64,000 nt of DNA from Haematococcus lacustris (taxonomy: Eukaryota > Chlorophyta > Chlorophyceae > Chlamydomonadales > Haematococcaceae), in assembly GCA_030144725.1 (NCBI GenBank), contig JASKMD010000012.1:2780248-2844247 (forward strand). Direction: 5' to 3'. Positions 21,885 through 33,380 of this stretch are shown piece after piece. The stretch's first letter is position 1. The number at the start of each line of letters is the position of its first letter. The position numbers and the translations under genes are program-made. The notes below the pieces were generated by a model. The model saw only the letters and a program-made list of their open reading frames with translations, ran no database searches and was not told the origin of the DNA.

Positions 21885-22460
21885 CTACGTCAGCTGTGAC
21901 ACACCTGAGAAAATATACAAATGGGCCAGCATGGACCAACCAGGCCACCGCGTGCCACGATTTTTTCACCCGCTTGCTGTGGAGGTTTAGTCAGGGCTGT
22001 GCACCGATTGTTCCGTGCGCCCGCCAAAGTTGACATCTCGATGCCAAGCTTGTTTAACTCACAGCTGCAAGGCTAGAAGTGCTGTGTACTGCCCCGTATC
22101 GCTCGTTGCTCAAGTCGCTAACTTTTCCGCCCGTCGGCCGTTCTGCTGGGATTGCTGCGAGTAAGAACATGTCGCACTTGCTCCGTTGCCTAGCTGCAAC
22201 AATAAGCGCGTGTGGCTCACTAACCGTGGACCCGACTGCGACCATGCAGGGTTGCTGCAAACCCTGCCCCCGGTCCAGCCAGGGCGACATCTGAGCTGCA
22301 ACCCCAACCTACTGCTCGTTTTGGCACAAGGTATGCAATGAAACAGGTCACAACACAATGCACGCAGTAAGTGCACAGTGGCTGTGAATGTCACCCATCA
22401 CACACTACACACGTGTCAAGGGGCACGGACGTGATGTTCAGGTACGAAACTAATAGGGGG
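21885..22460 (+). repeat. Repeat family C, copy 1 (left arm of an inverted pair)
   Basis: Matches 37125-37690 in the same orientation (shared ACCTGAGAAAATATACAAATGGGCC, then GTGGACCCGAC...ACCATGCAGG). Its 3' part (about 22170-22460) is matched in inverted orientation by 23262-23545. The shared end is near GATAGGGGTTGTT. No coding sequence recognised; it is an unclassified interspersed element. Confidence 0.7.
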
Positions 22461-23261
22461 TGTTGTAAACGATCCCAGCAATGCCCTGCCATGAAATCAT
22501 CTAAATGTAAAAATGCAGGCAATTACTACATGATTATGACCAAAGACTGCAATGCCGTGACTTATGCCATTGTCCTACTACTCACCTCACGCTAAACTTC
22601 CTATGTACACTGTGCAGATACATGCCAACATTCGCACATCCCAACAAAGGGCAAGATGTGCTGCTGGAGAGCGCATTGGTCTAATTATACCGTTGCGTGC
22701 TGTGCAAGTTGTCGACTGCACCATGCGTGGTTGGCAAATGGAAAGCATGGACAACTTTGTGCATGGCACCCAATGATGATGGGAGAGACACTGTTTGGGA
22801 AGTACTACGTGATGCTCCAATGCTCGGCCAGGCCCATCTGCGCTATGAGCGCGGTGATGCTGTAGGGCCAGCCACCCTTATTGACGAAACACTCCGAGCT
22901 GGGTGTGAGGCAATGCACCTCCCACTTGTAGCCCACTACAAATGTGTGCAGCGGGTGAAGGTGGAGGCTCGCATTCGCTGTCAGCCACCTGCCCCAGTGT
23001 TGGGCAACATCAGCATCAGCATGGGCCCTTTGGGGGGGTGCAGGAGGGCAAGGTGTGGGGTTGGGGCAGTTGCCACCACCATCCCCACGCTCCCCACCAC
23101 CTGCCCCGGTGTTCGGCATCAGCAGCATCAACAGCAGCATGGGCCCTGGGGGGATGGGGGGGCAGGAGGGCAAGGTGTGGGGCTGGGGCAGCGTGCATTT
23201 TTACATTTAGCTGAAATCAAGGCAATGCACTACTGGAACCATATATAACAACCCCTATCAG
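22461..23261. other. Spacer between inverted copies of repeat C
   Basis: No gene supported. A ~100-bp G-rich unit with GGAGGGCAAGGTGTGGGG occurs twice (about 23025-23075 and 23140-23195), a tandem duplication. Confidence 0.45.
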
Positions 23262-23640
23262 TTTCGTTGCTGAATATCACGTCCGTGCTCCTTGGCACCA
23301 CATAGTGTGTGATGTGACGTGGTTCCCTGTCAATGTGCACTCACTGCATGCTTGGTGGTTCAGCCGGTTTTATTGCGTACCTTATGCCACAACGAGCTTA
23401 AACGTGTGGTTTCAGCCCAGATGTCGGCGTGGCTGGACCGGGGGCCGGGTTTGCAGCAACCCTGCATGGTCGCAGTCGGGTCCACGGTTAGTGAGCCACA
23501 CGCGCTCATTTTTGCAGCTAGGCAATGGAACAAACGTCACTGTTCTGACCTGCATCGTCGGCCGCATCACTTGCAAGGGGCAGAAAAGTCAGCACGACAG
23601 CCATAACAAGCTTTGCGATGTGCACGGGGTATAGAGCACC
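23262..23640 (-). repeat. Repeat family C, copy 2 (right arm, inverted)
   Basis: Reverse complement of the 3' part of copy 1, starting at CCCCTATCAGTTTCGT and running through GGTCGCAGTCGGGTCCACGG. With copy 1 it would fold into a stem of about 280 bp around an 800-nt loop. Confidence 0.7.
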
Positions 23641-24054
23641 CCACTACGTCGACTGGACACTTCCCAATGCTACACTTGGTCCAGATGCTTGGCGGGCTAC
23701 GGGGTTTAACATGCGACAGGGAGATAACAGCGATGCGCTGAACCCAGCGGTGCATGTCTTACATGCTGGGATGGCCTGTACGTGATACGCAGAAATATTT
23801 GAAATTTCCTCAGGACGTGTCACAGCTGACCCTACGGAGCCTGCGGACTTGATGTACGCTGACCCAGTATTTGTGGATCCCTGATTAACGCGATGGATAG
23901 TGCGCGATGTGCCAAGATCCCGACCTCACGTCCAACATGAAAACGTGACGCTCACACCACACGCTAGTGAAGGGTAGCTGAGGCTATCGCGGTAAGTCAC
24001 GCGCGCTAAAACTCGCGTTTTGCACTGAAGCCTCCCAGATCACTCCGCCCGCCA
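23641..24054. other. Unassigned spacer before the CCCCG satellite
   Basis: No gene, repeat match or regulatory motif recognised. Confidence 0.4.
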
Positions 24055-24987
24055 TTCCCGCCCCGCCCCGCCCCGCCCCGCCCCGCCCCCACCCCGCCCC
24101 CGCCCCGCCCCCGCCCCGCCCCGCCCCCGCCCCGCCCCCGCCCCGCCCCCGCCCCGCCCCCGCCCCGCCCCCGCCCCGCCCCCGCCCCGCCCCCGCCCCG
24201 CCCCCGCCCCGCCCCCGCCCCGCCCCCGCCCCGCCCCCGCCCCGCCCCCGCCCCGCCCCCGCCCCGCCCCCGCCCCGCCCCCGCCCCGCCCCCGCCCCGC
24301 CCCCGCCCCGCCCCCGCCCCGCCCCCGCCCCGCCCCCGCCCCGCCCCCGCCCCGCCCCCGCCCCGCCCCCGCCCCGCCCCCGCCCCGCCCCCGCCCCGCC
24401 CCCGCCCCGCCCCCGCCCCGCCCCCGCCCCGCCCCCGCCCCGCCCCCGCCCCGCCCCCGCCCCGCCCCCGCCCCGCCCCCGCCCCGCCCCCGCCCCGCCC
24501 CCGCCCCGCCCCCGCCCCGCCCCCGCCCCGCCCCCGCCCCCGCCCCGCCCCGCCCCGCCCCGCCCCGCCCCGCCCCGCCCCGCCCCGCCCCGCCCCGCCC
24601 CGCCCCGCCCCGCCCCGCCCCGCCCCGCCCCGCCCCGCCCCGCCCCGCCCCGCCCCGCCCCGCCCCGCCCCGCCCCGCCCCGCCCCGCCCCGCCCCGCCC
24701 CGCCCCGCCCCGCCCCGCCCCGCCCCGCCCCGCCCCGCCCCGCCCCGCCCCGCCCCGCCCCGCCCCGCCCCGCCCCGCCCCGCCCCGCCCCGCCCCGCCC
24801 CGCCCCGCCCCGCCCCGCCCCGCCCCGCCCCGCCCCGCCCCGCCCCGCCCCGCCCCGCCCCGCCCCGCCCCGCCCCGCCCCGCCCCGCCCCGCCCCGCCC
24901 CGCCCCGCCCCGCCCCGCCCCGCCCCGCCCCGCCCCGCCCCGCCCCGCCCCGCCCCGCCCCGCCCCGCCCCGCCCCGCCCCGCCCCG
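24055..24987. repeat. CCCCG satellite in two blocks (11-mer, then 5-mer)
   Basis: 24090-24540 is mostly an 11-bp unit CCCCGCCCCCG; 24541-24987 is a pure CCCCG pentamer array. Long glycine/arginine ORFs on the minus strand are products of the repeat. The array ends exactly where Fanzor copy A3 begins. Confidence 0.97.
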
Positions 24988-25285
24988 CCTGACTGCGAGA
25001 CCGGCCACCCAAGGCCCAGCAGCAGCAACAGCAGCCTGTTGTGGCACAATAATGTGTGCCCCCCCATTTGAGTTGTCATCAGTTTACATTAGCCCATGCA
25101 GGTCATGCCAACTTTAAACCATAGCCCTCGCGGTCAGGCAATGGTGTAGGTGGTAGGCACTCATGTGCCATGTCCATGTGCATGGGTATACTCCACACAA
25201 CCCTTTAACACCATTTGAGTAGTCCCGCTAGCGGTCACTGGTGGTCCGACTCGAATGGAGGCACTAATCAGGAATGAGGGGGCTG
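24988..25285 (+). mobile_element. Fanzor family A, 3' fragment A3
   Basis: Last ~20 codons of the A-type protein (GCGAGACCGGCCACCCAAGG..., stop near 25050) followed by the conserved tail. The palindrome is shortened (about 25212-25262: CATTTGAGTAGTCCCGCTAGCGG...GGTCCGACTCGAATGG). Ends ~90 bp before the AAAP start codon. 5'-truncated at the satellite. Confidence 0.7.
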
Positions 25286-25371
25286 CTTGTGCTTGTTTGT
25301 TTTTGTTTTTTGCAAGTTGAATCATCCGTTCATTTTGACTTGGAAATTGACTTGAGCAGTGCGTGTGCGAT

Positions 25372-28300
25372 ATGAGGAGCTCGCCAACAATCGCGAACAG
25401 TAGCGAACCCGTGACATTCCACGAACAGGAATCGCACGAGGTAGATTTCGGATCGGATCGACGCGCGCTGGTGCAAGTCTCATCTGCTCTCGGCGGACGC
25501 CCTGCTGCTGCGCCATCGAAGCTTGTGGTACCTTCAGCACCAAATGAGTTGAGCCGAGTGAACTTGTCCCATGCAGCTGATGCAAGCAGGCAGTAGCGAG
25601 GTTTTCTCATGCTTCGACCCCTCGTTGCTGCTTGCCCTGCAGCCACGCACCTCCAGTCTTGGAACCCATAGGGTCGGGGCAGAATGCCCTCAGCTCAGTG
25701 TTCACGTTATGCAACAGTGCAATTGGAGCTGGAGTACTCTCTCTCCCCTACGCCTTCAGACATGCAGGCAAGGCTGCAGCAGTGCCCTTGGCTGTTACCA
25801 GCGGGTGCCTGCATGACTCTTCATACATACAGCAAGGGCGTGCGCCACAAGGACCTGGCTCAGGAAATGCAGGCTCCCTGCCAGGTTGCACCTGCCTGCA
25901 CCAATAGAAAGCATGTCACCCACACTGCTGTCTATGAGCAGCTGACACAGCCTCACAGCAAGCATTCTGCAGCACGTGCCATCCAGCCTCCACACCCCTA
26001 GCGTGCCCAGACTACCCGTTGCTGTTGCTCTGCACAAAAACAAACAAAGCAGGCTATGTAGAACTACCCCAGTTGCAACATGAGCAAGGTGTTGCCTGTG
26101 GTAGTCTCACTCAGCTGCAACCTCATCACTACAGCGTCATCGGTCGCACCCTTGATGACTACAAACCCCACACACATGATTGCCATGACACCATCATGCT
26201 TCTATGCTTGAGGCTTGCTGTCCTCATGTGTGCACTCCATGCGCGCCCTACCTGGCATTCTCCCGCAGGCCTGGTTGGGGGAGTTGTGCTGTGCCTCACC
26301 ATTGGCTCAGCAGAGGGTTTCACCCTGTATGTGTTGGTGAGTGCATGCATGCATGCATGCATGCATGCATGTGAAAGCATAGGTAAGTGCAAGCTGCTTG
26401 CATGGCTGCTGGGTGTGGTCCATCTTGACACAGCAGACTGTGAAGGTGTAGGCACATACACAGTGACTTGTGAGAGTGCAGCCCGCTTTGCTGCCCATAC
26501 CTTGCTGTGCCTGCCTTATGAACAGGGTGAGACCTCATGAGCTATGCATGTGTGCTCAGACTTGCCGCTGCCTGTCTCGCACTGCCATTCAGCCATATGT
26601 CCTCCGACTGTAATCTCACGCACTGCCAGTCATCCTCATGACCCACTTCACCCTCAACACCGCCCTCAACACTGTAGGCCATACCTCCTTCAGCCACTGC
26701 CTGACACCGTCAGGGACATCAGCCAGCATGGCGTGGCAGAAATGCTATGCAATGCAAGTTGACACAGCCTCAATATGTCTCGTGTGGGTGGTAGTGCAGT
26801 GTCTCATATAGCCGGAGCCAAGGTACCCTTGGGCTGCCCTAGGCAAGAACAGCTCCTCTTCAGATGCAGCTCCAGAGCCTGCCTGATAGACTATGTGCTG
26901 AATGTGCAATGCTGCATTGCAGTCCCGGTGCAGCCACCTGCCTGGCTGTAGAGATTTAGGGGCGGGCTGTGTAGCAGCCGTGCCCATTGCCTTACCCTGG
27001 GCAGCCCCGTTAGGCTTGGCAGCTTGATCAGCAATTGTAGGTTTGGTGGGCTAGGGGTGGGTGAACCCAGGCTTTGAGACTGCTGTGCGGGCTGCTGTCA
27101 CGCCGCACAACCACTCCTTTTCCCTGTCCCTGATGGGCTGCGTGACACCCTGGCATGTGTGACCCCCAGTGTGTTACCCCGGCATGTGTGACCCCCAGCG
27201 TGACACTCCTGCCTGCAGAGCAAGTTTGCAGAACGCTACAAGGCGGACACTTATGGCCAGCTGGTGCGCCGCTCCCTAGGCCGCAAGCTCACCGCGCTGC
27301 TGGCGGGCATACAGGTCACCTACCTGTTCGGCGCCTGTGTGGTGTACCTGGTAGGTGTGGGGGCCCGGGGAAAGCTGGCCAGGGGAGGGTGTAGGGAGCG
27401 GTGCTTGTGGGGACGCGCAGGGCGTAGTGGGGCGGGCGAGGACAGGGGTGCGGGGTACATCCAGCCTCTGCTACAACCCTCTGCTGCAAAGGAAACGGTG
27501 GCAAAACAGCGCCTGGCTCATGACTCCACTTGCTGCGTGTCGAAAGCCAATGTGAGCGGTAGTGTGACCCAAATGGAGGCCAGCGTCCGGCTGCTGTGTG
27601 TGTGTGGCTACCCACCCGTGTTGTGCCTTGTGTAGTTCAAACCTGTATGCCGTCTGCACCAGTGCTTTTGCTACAGCGTCAACAGAAACCAACCATGTCT
27701 TGAACATCGCCCTATTGAAATATGCTTTTGAGTTTAGGTTGAATTGGACTATGTCACGGTTAGCTGCGATTCCCTGGGCTGTGTCACGGTTAGCTGGCTT
27801 GTCCTGGGCTATGTCAGGCAAGTAGGCACACAGAGCATACTCACTGGTCCCCACCTTGTCTGCACCCTGTTCTGTACCTTGTCTGCATCCCGTCTGTACC
27901 TTGACTGTACCCTGTTGGTACTCTGTGCTGCCCAGATCATCATGGGGGACACCTTCAGCTCCCTAGGCCAGCTGTACCTGGACCCCAGCAACTGGCTGGT
28001 GCAGCGTGACGTCATCATCACCGGCCTGGGTCTAGGCCTGCTGCTGCCCCTGTGCTTGCTCAAGTGCGCGCCCCGCCACCTCCGCCCCTGGCTGCCGCTG
28101 CAGGAGCGCCACCTTTCTTGCCTCATGCTCTGACCCCTCCTGCCTGCCAGCTGCTGCCTGGCTAGTGTGGTGTCCACCACTGCTCCTGCTGTGCCTGTAT
28201 CCAGCACTGCTCCTGTACCAAGAACGCAACCCTGGGCCTGGGCCTGGTGCCTTGGGCCTTGGCCTTGGCCCTGTGCTGTGGCTGGCATTGCCTCGTGCTG

Positions 28301-28973
28301 CCACACTGTGAGCTGCACCTTGAGCTGCAACCATGCCCTCTGCCACTCTGACCCATGCCCTCCTACCCTATGCATCCTCCACTGCCCTAAGTCGCTGCGG
28401 CTCTGTGCCCAGCATGCAAGGCCATCCACCACCGCTGCTGCCATCCACCTCTTCTGCCACCCAGCACACCAGGCCATCTGCCATTAGCCACTTAGCTGTG
28501 CTGCCACTTCTATGGACTACGCCAACCCAGACAACCGTTTCCCTTCTCATATGCAGCCAGGAGCACCCCTGGCAAACGCCATGTGATGAGGGTGGTGGTG
28601 AGAGCCACAAGCACGCCCCCCTGCCCTGTGCTGCCCCACCCACTTCACCCACCCCTGCCCCACCAGAACTGCCCCACCCGCCTCTGCCTCTGACCACAGG
28701 AAGCTGGGCCACCTGTCGTCCCTCAGCACGCTTGCCGTGGCTGGCTTCATGTTTACGGCAGGGGTGGTCATGTACCAGGGCACCCGGCTGGTGCTGCAGA
28801 GGCCTGACCACCTAGAAGGGGTGGTGTGGTGGAAGTGGGACCTGGGCACCCTGTATGCAGTGCCTATCATCACCTTTGGCTTCAACTGCCACAGTAATGT
28901 GGGTGCCCAGCACCAGCACCAACAGCAGCAGCATAATCATAATCATAATCATCAGCGGCAGCAGCATGTTCAT

Positions 28974-29010
<37 letters not shown>

Positions 29011-31933
29011 TTCCAGGCTGCATACAGTGATGACACCCAATTCCCGCACAGAAGGAGCACAAGCCATGGGGCAGCCCCGTGATCTTCAAGCCTCCCCTGG
29101 TGGCACCCTATGTAGATGTACAGCAGCACGCCATGCAGCCTGCTCTTGGTGCCACAAGTAGAGGGGGGTCTGCAGCAGGCCAGCTATGACCAAGGCCGCT
29201 GGTCTGAACAGCTCCTAACAGATCTTGAGAGGGGCAGAGCAAGAGGGGCCAGCCAGCAGGTGGCAAGGCACGCTGGGCTGGGCACCATGGGCTGGACTGG
29301 GCTGGGGGAGGTGTGAGGAGTGAGGGGAGAGGGTGTGAGCCAGAGAGTGACATGTGAGGGGAGAAGGTGTGAGCCAGGGAATGAGGTGTGGGGGCTGAGG
29401 GTGGGTGAGCCTGCTGCTGGCCACAGGTGGTGTCGATCTTCCGGGAGCTGACTGCTGAGCCTGACCTGCTCATTGCCTCCCTGCCCCCCAGGTAGCCTGC
29501 ATGCTCCCTCCCTCACCTTATACACCTTACCGCTTGCCGCCATCAAAACCTTACCACTTAGCGCAAGCATGGGCTATGCTGCCATGCGGCAGCCCACTCC
29601 GGCAGCTTTGCTAGCTTCACATGTATTGCATGCCTGGTCAGTCAGTAGTAGCAGTGCAGCAGGAGCTGTGCTCTGTGCAGCAGCAGCAGCAGCAACATCA
29701 ACAGATGTCGAGGCAGGGAGAGCCGGGAGAGCAGGGCAGGGGGCCCAAGCAGCTCAGTGCCAGGTGGCTGGCTAGCTGCCTGGTGACTGGCTGGCTGCCT
29801 GCCTGCCTGCCTGGCTGGTGACTGGCTAGCACGTTGCCTGCCCTGTCCACAGTCCCAGTGCTTACCGGACCATGCCAAACTTTGCACCCCGGCCCGCCTC
29901 CCACAAGCTGATCAACATGTTAGGCGTGATCGTAAGTGATGAAGCCCCACCAAACCTGACCTCACCTCACCAAATCCGATCTGTTGCGTGAGCCCCTTCC
30001 AAGCCCTGCCTCGACCCTGGCCCCCTCCCATCCCTGTCTGTCCAGCCTTTCCAGCTCTTTTCCAGCCCAATTTCCAACCTTTGCCTGCGCTTGCCCCCTT
30101 GTGTTTTCGACACATCTTGTGTCTTGTGTGTGTGGTATGTAGCCAGCCACGTCGACAAATGTGCCTCTGCCCACTGAACTGCTCCTGCCTGCCTTTTCGC
30201 GAACTTGGAACTGCTGCCGCAGATCGGGGCGATGTTGGTCATCCAGGTTGGCTACATCTGTGTGGGCATCAGTGGCTACCTAGGATATCCCCACACAGTC
30301 GGTTCCAACATCCTACAGAGCCTGCCCCAGGACGCTGTGTATGCTCAGGTCAGGCCTAACCGCTTGCCAACATGGGGCCAGGCTGCCTAATCTTGGCGAG
30401 TAGCCGCAGCCTCAGTACCAGCCGCCGCCGCAGCAGCAGCGGTGGTAGCAGCAGTGGCGGCAGCAGCAACGGCAGCAGCGGCAGCAGCGGCAGCAGCGGC
30501 AGCAGCGGCAGCAGCGGCAGCAGCAGCGGCAGCAGCGGCAGCAGCGGCAGCAGCGGCAGCAGCGGCAGCAGTGCCATGTGGTCCAATTGACCTACGCTGG
30601 CACTGCTATCTTGACCCTGTATGGCCCTGACTGCCCACTGAGGCGGAGCACATGCACACAGCCAGCACCTCATGCTGGGGTCAGGCAGCTGTTGGGTCGC
30701 CCCCCACACACTATTAGTGGTCTGGGCATCACATCATGGCTGTCTCACTCTCATGACCCCAGCAACGTCCTTCAGCACATACTCCCCTACTACTGGGAGA
30801 TGCGTTATCTGAAATCCGAACTATACCTAAAGCAGCCGGGACCAATACATAATTTCCCCGAGCAACCTCCTTGTGCATGTGACTGCCTGCTTGACTGCCT
30901 ACCTGCCCGCCCATATGCCTGTTTGCTCAGTCAAATGCTCATTTGCTCAGTCAAATGCTTGTCTGCCCTGCTGGGCCTGCTCTCCTGCACCTCCCTAGTC
31001 CCCCATGCCCCTCCTCGTGCCCGACCCTGGCGCTTGCCCCTGTGCCCCCCATCGAACCTGCCCTGCTGCCTACCCCTGCTGCCCCCTCTGGCGCCTGCTC
31101 CTGCCCTCCAGGTTGCCCAGGGCCTCATCGGCTTCGTGGTCCTCGCTCACTACCCCCTGTCACACTTTCCCGCCCGGACCGGCATCCATGATGTACTGCA
31201 CTTGCTGGGCTTCACCCAGCCGCTGTCATGGGTCTATGACCTGTTCACTGTGCTGTTTGTGATCAGCAGCGTGGCAGTGGCCCGCAGTGTCCACTCGCTG
31301 GGGGATGCCCTGCACCTCATCGGTGGCACCACAGCCTCCTTCATGATCTTCTTCCTGCCGGGACTCATGCTCATCAATGCCGCGGTCATGAAGCGCAGCA
31401 ACAACCTGCTGGACCTCATCAGCCAGGTCAGGCTGTGGGGCCACTGGATGGGGCCTACGGCGTCAGGGTTGGGGCCAAGTGGCTAAGGGTCGGGGCCAAC
31501 TGGCTTAGAGTCGAGGCAAACCAGCTGAGGGCCAAAGTCTACTGGATGAGAGTCAGGGCCAACTGGCTGAGGGCCTAGGCTAAGTGGCTCAGGGTCAAGG
31601 CCAACCAGCTGAGGGTTAGGGCCATCTGGCTGAGGGTCGGGGCAAAAGGGCCAAGGGTCGGGCCTTGAGGGCTCATGATGGAGGCGATGATGTGCTGATC
31701 ACATGGCGGGCAATTGGCGGTGTGCATGCTTTGCTGCATTGCAGGACAACGGCAGCCCCCATGCATACAATGAGCCACTGCTACGCCTTGCAGCAAACAA
31801 AGGGATCAAGAAAACGGGTCTGGTGTACAGCCCAGGCAAGAGCTGGGCGGCTGGCATCTTCCTAGTGGCCCTCAGCCTCGCCATCCTAGTCCTGACAGTG
31901 GTGACCACCTTGTATAAGCCACACAGCGAGTGA
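25372..31933 (+). CDS. AAAP/SLC38-type amino-acid transporter
   Basis: Eleven exons in phase: 25372-25592, 25643-25767, 26269-26336, 27219-27350, 27936-28063, 28700-28898, 29427-29491, 29853-29931, 30223-30348, 31112-31426, 31745-31933; about 548 residues. Proton- or sodium-coupled amino-acid permease of the plasma or vacuolar membrane, expected 11 TM helices. Diagnostic TM1 motif FTLCNSAIGAGVLSLPYAFR, then LVGGVVLCLTIGSAEGFTLY, YAVPIITFGFNCHSN, SAYRTMPNFAPRPASHKLIN, GYLGYPHTVGSNILQSLP and GTTASFMIFFLPGLMLINAA follow in order. The ~80-residue N-terminus is hydrophilic, as in SLC38. ATG 25372 is the first in-frame ATG; the 25593-25642 intron is only 50 bp, so the exon 1/2 junction is less sure. 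Intron 2 uses a GC donor (GCAAGG). Introns hold antisense Fanzor fragments and CAG/GCA runs. Confidence 0.93.
26037..26172 (-). mobile_element. Fanzor family B 3' tail in AAAP intron 2
   Basis: Degenerate copy of the B tail: AAACAAACAAAG end at 26038-26049, ...GTAGTCTCACTCAGCTGC, CGGTCGCACCCTTGATGACTAC. Antisense to the host gene. No coding part. Confidence 0.6.
26344..26371. repeat. (GCAT)n microsatellite
   Basis: Seven ATGC/GCAT units just inside AAAP intron 3, beginning 7 nt after the donor; self-complementary. Confidence 0.9.
26760..26995 (-). pseudogene. Degenerate Fanzor-A C-terminal fragment A5 in AAAP intron 3
   Basis: Minus-strand reading gives PGRWLHRDCNAALHIQ, the RuvC-III segment of family A with D-to-H at one non-catalytic position, then a decayed match to the C-terminal tail (LFLPRAAQGYLGSGYMR versus [15 protein letters not shown]). 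Antisense to the transporter. Confidence 0.65.
28977..29010. repeat. (CAG)n run in AAAP intron 6
   Basis: Eleven uninterrupted CAG units, preceded by an AATCAT array at 28932-28952. Confidence 0.95.
30427..30572. repeat. (GGCAGCA)-type trinucleotide array in AAAP intron 9
   Basis: Nearly continuous GCAGCG/GCAGCA units. Open in all plus frames (poly-Ser, poly-Ala) only because of the repeat; it lies between a GT at 30349 and the AG at 31111. Confidence 0.9.
31463..31665. repeat. ~23-bp minisatellite in AAAP intron 10
   Basis: About eight diverged copies of GGTCGGGGCCAACTGGCTGA between exons 10 and 11. Confidence 0.8.
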
Positions 31934-33150
31934 CAACAGCTTGACAGCCGTTGCATTTGAGGACACGTCCTTAGCTGCTAGTTAGGTCCTGACAGCTGTC
32001 CTGAGACCTGCAGCGGAGAAAGCTTCAGGGAAGTGCAGCGGAGCGCGTCGGTACAGTGGCGGGTCGGTATAGTGGCTTACAATGGCACAAATGGAACAAA
32101 TGGCGTACAGCAGCCCTGCATTCTGGGACATTGCAGACCCAGAGAAGGTGCGTGTCCCTAGCCGACTGTGAGCTCCGTCACTTGTTCTGGGGGAGGTTGG
32201 GGTGCTGATGCGGTGCTGCGGGCCTGCTGCAAGGCCTGATGTGGCGCCCGGTAGTGGACCCCTGGAAGCCCCTACAGGCCCCAAGCAGCAGCCAGGCAGC
32301 CACACCGGCAGCAGCCTCAGAGCACCAAGGCTGAGCAGGCAGCTGAGCCCACCCAGCCCACCAAGGGCGAAGGCAAGGCACAGGACAACAGCGAGCAGAC
32401 CTACCCTGACCCTCCGACCCAATCAGGGCTTTAAGATGATGAGCAGATTGCACCCTAGGCCAGCCGGCAGTGGCGCCCAGCGGACGACTCCCAGTGATGC
32501 ATGGTGGGCCAGGCCCACACTTAGGTGGCAATGGGGGTGCAGCTGACTCTACCTTAGGGGCATACAGCTGTTTGTTTGACAGGCTGCCCTTTGCTCAGGA
32601 ACGTGCCATTGACTCAGGGTATGCAGCTGTCAAGAGGGCACCCATGGGTGGACACGGACATGCAGATGGGGGTAGATTATTATGGCACGTAGGTGCACTG
32701 TTTGAAGAGGGGGCATGCACATGTTTTGAGGGCGCATGCACATGTATTTGTCCTCGCTACAGTATCTTAGCAACTGACATGCAACAGCTGGGCCTTACCT
32801 GGAACTTGTCCAGCCCGACATCACCGCCTTTACGTGGCAATCCACATTCCTAGTTGATCCGGATAAGCACCCAATCAAGCTGCGAACTCCACGTCGCACC
32901 ACTCCTTATGGTTGCTGCTGTGATGATGACCACTCCATGAATCTCTCGGGAAATCCAATTTGCTTGAAAGGGCCACCTTTCGGCTCAATGTGCCATGTGC
33001 ACTGGGTTCACTCCACACAGCCCAATAACACTGTTTGAGTCGGGCCACAATTGGTCACTAGCATATTTCCGCTAGTGGCTGCTAGTGGCCACTACTGGTC
33101 CGGCTCAAATGGAGGCCCTAGCGAGGGACAAGGGGGCTGCTTAAGGTTGA
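31934..33150 (+). mobile_element. Fanzor family A remnant A4: internally deleted coding piece and detached 3' tail
   Basis: 32196-32388 matches A2 in two joined pieces: the GADAVLRACCK region, then straight into the WCPVV/Pro-rich linker, so the DEHRTT segment (RuvC-II) is deleted. After ~600 bp of unassigned sequence, 32988-33150 carries the A-type tail and palindrome (about 33037-33111), continuing into GGAGGCCCTAGCGAGGGACA. The tail lies ~230 bp upstream of the PEX12 ATG on the same strand. 32090-32148 could encode MEQMAYSSPAFWDIADPEK followed by a GT; not supported further. Confidence 0.65.
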
Positions 33151-33380
33151 TCTAAAGTTGAGCTGCGTGAACCAAGTCATGTGCATGCTGCCATGGAGCG
33201 TGCTGCCAGTTTTCATGCCCAAATTGCTATTGGGCAAGGCCCAGCAGCCATACCTGGCTTGCAATAACATTGACTGAATTAGGTTTGGTCCCAAGTTTTT
33301 AGGTGGATATTGTTTTGTTGTTTAGGTGGAGGGAGCGTTTCACCTGGCGTGCAGTCCAGTCTCTTGCCGGACAGGATGCA

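Noticed and set aside
24055..24987. CRISPR-like array
   Set aside because: No alternating repeats and unique spacers; it is a short-unit satellite. The TGACC array at 39720-41600 was dismissed likewise.
23984..25079. Long Gly/Arg-rich ORFs (300+ codons) in three minus frames
   Set aside because: Products of the CCCCG satellite; open in every frame because the unit has no stop codon.
30372..30630. Poly-Ser/poly-Ala proteins
   Set aside because: Trinucleotide repeat within an intron of the AAAP gene.
32470..32853. 127-codon plus ORF between Fanzor A4 pieces
   Set aside because: No recognisable motif; composition fits decayed element DNA.
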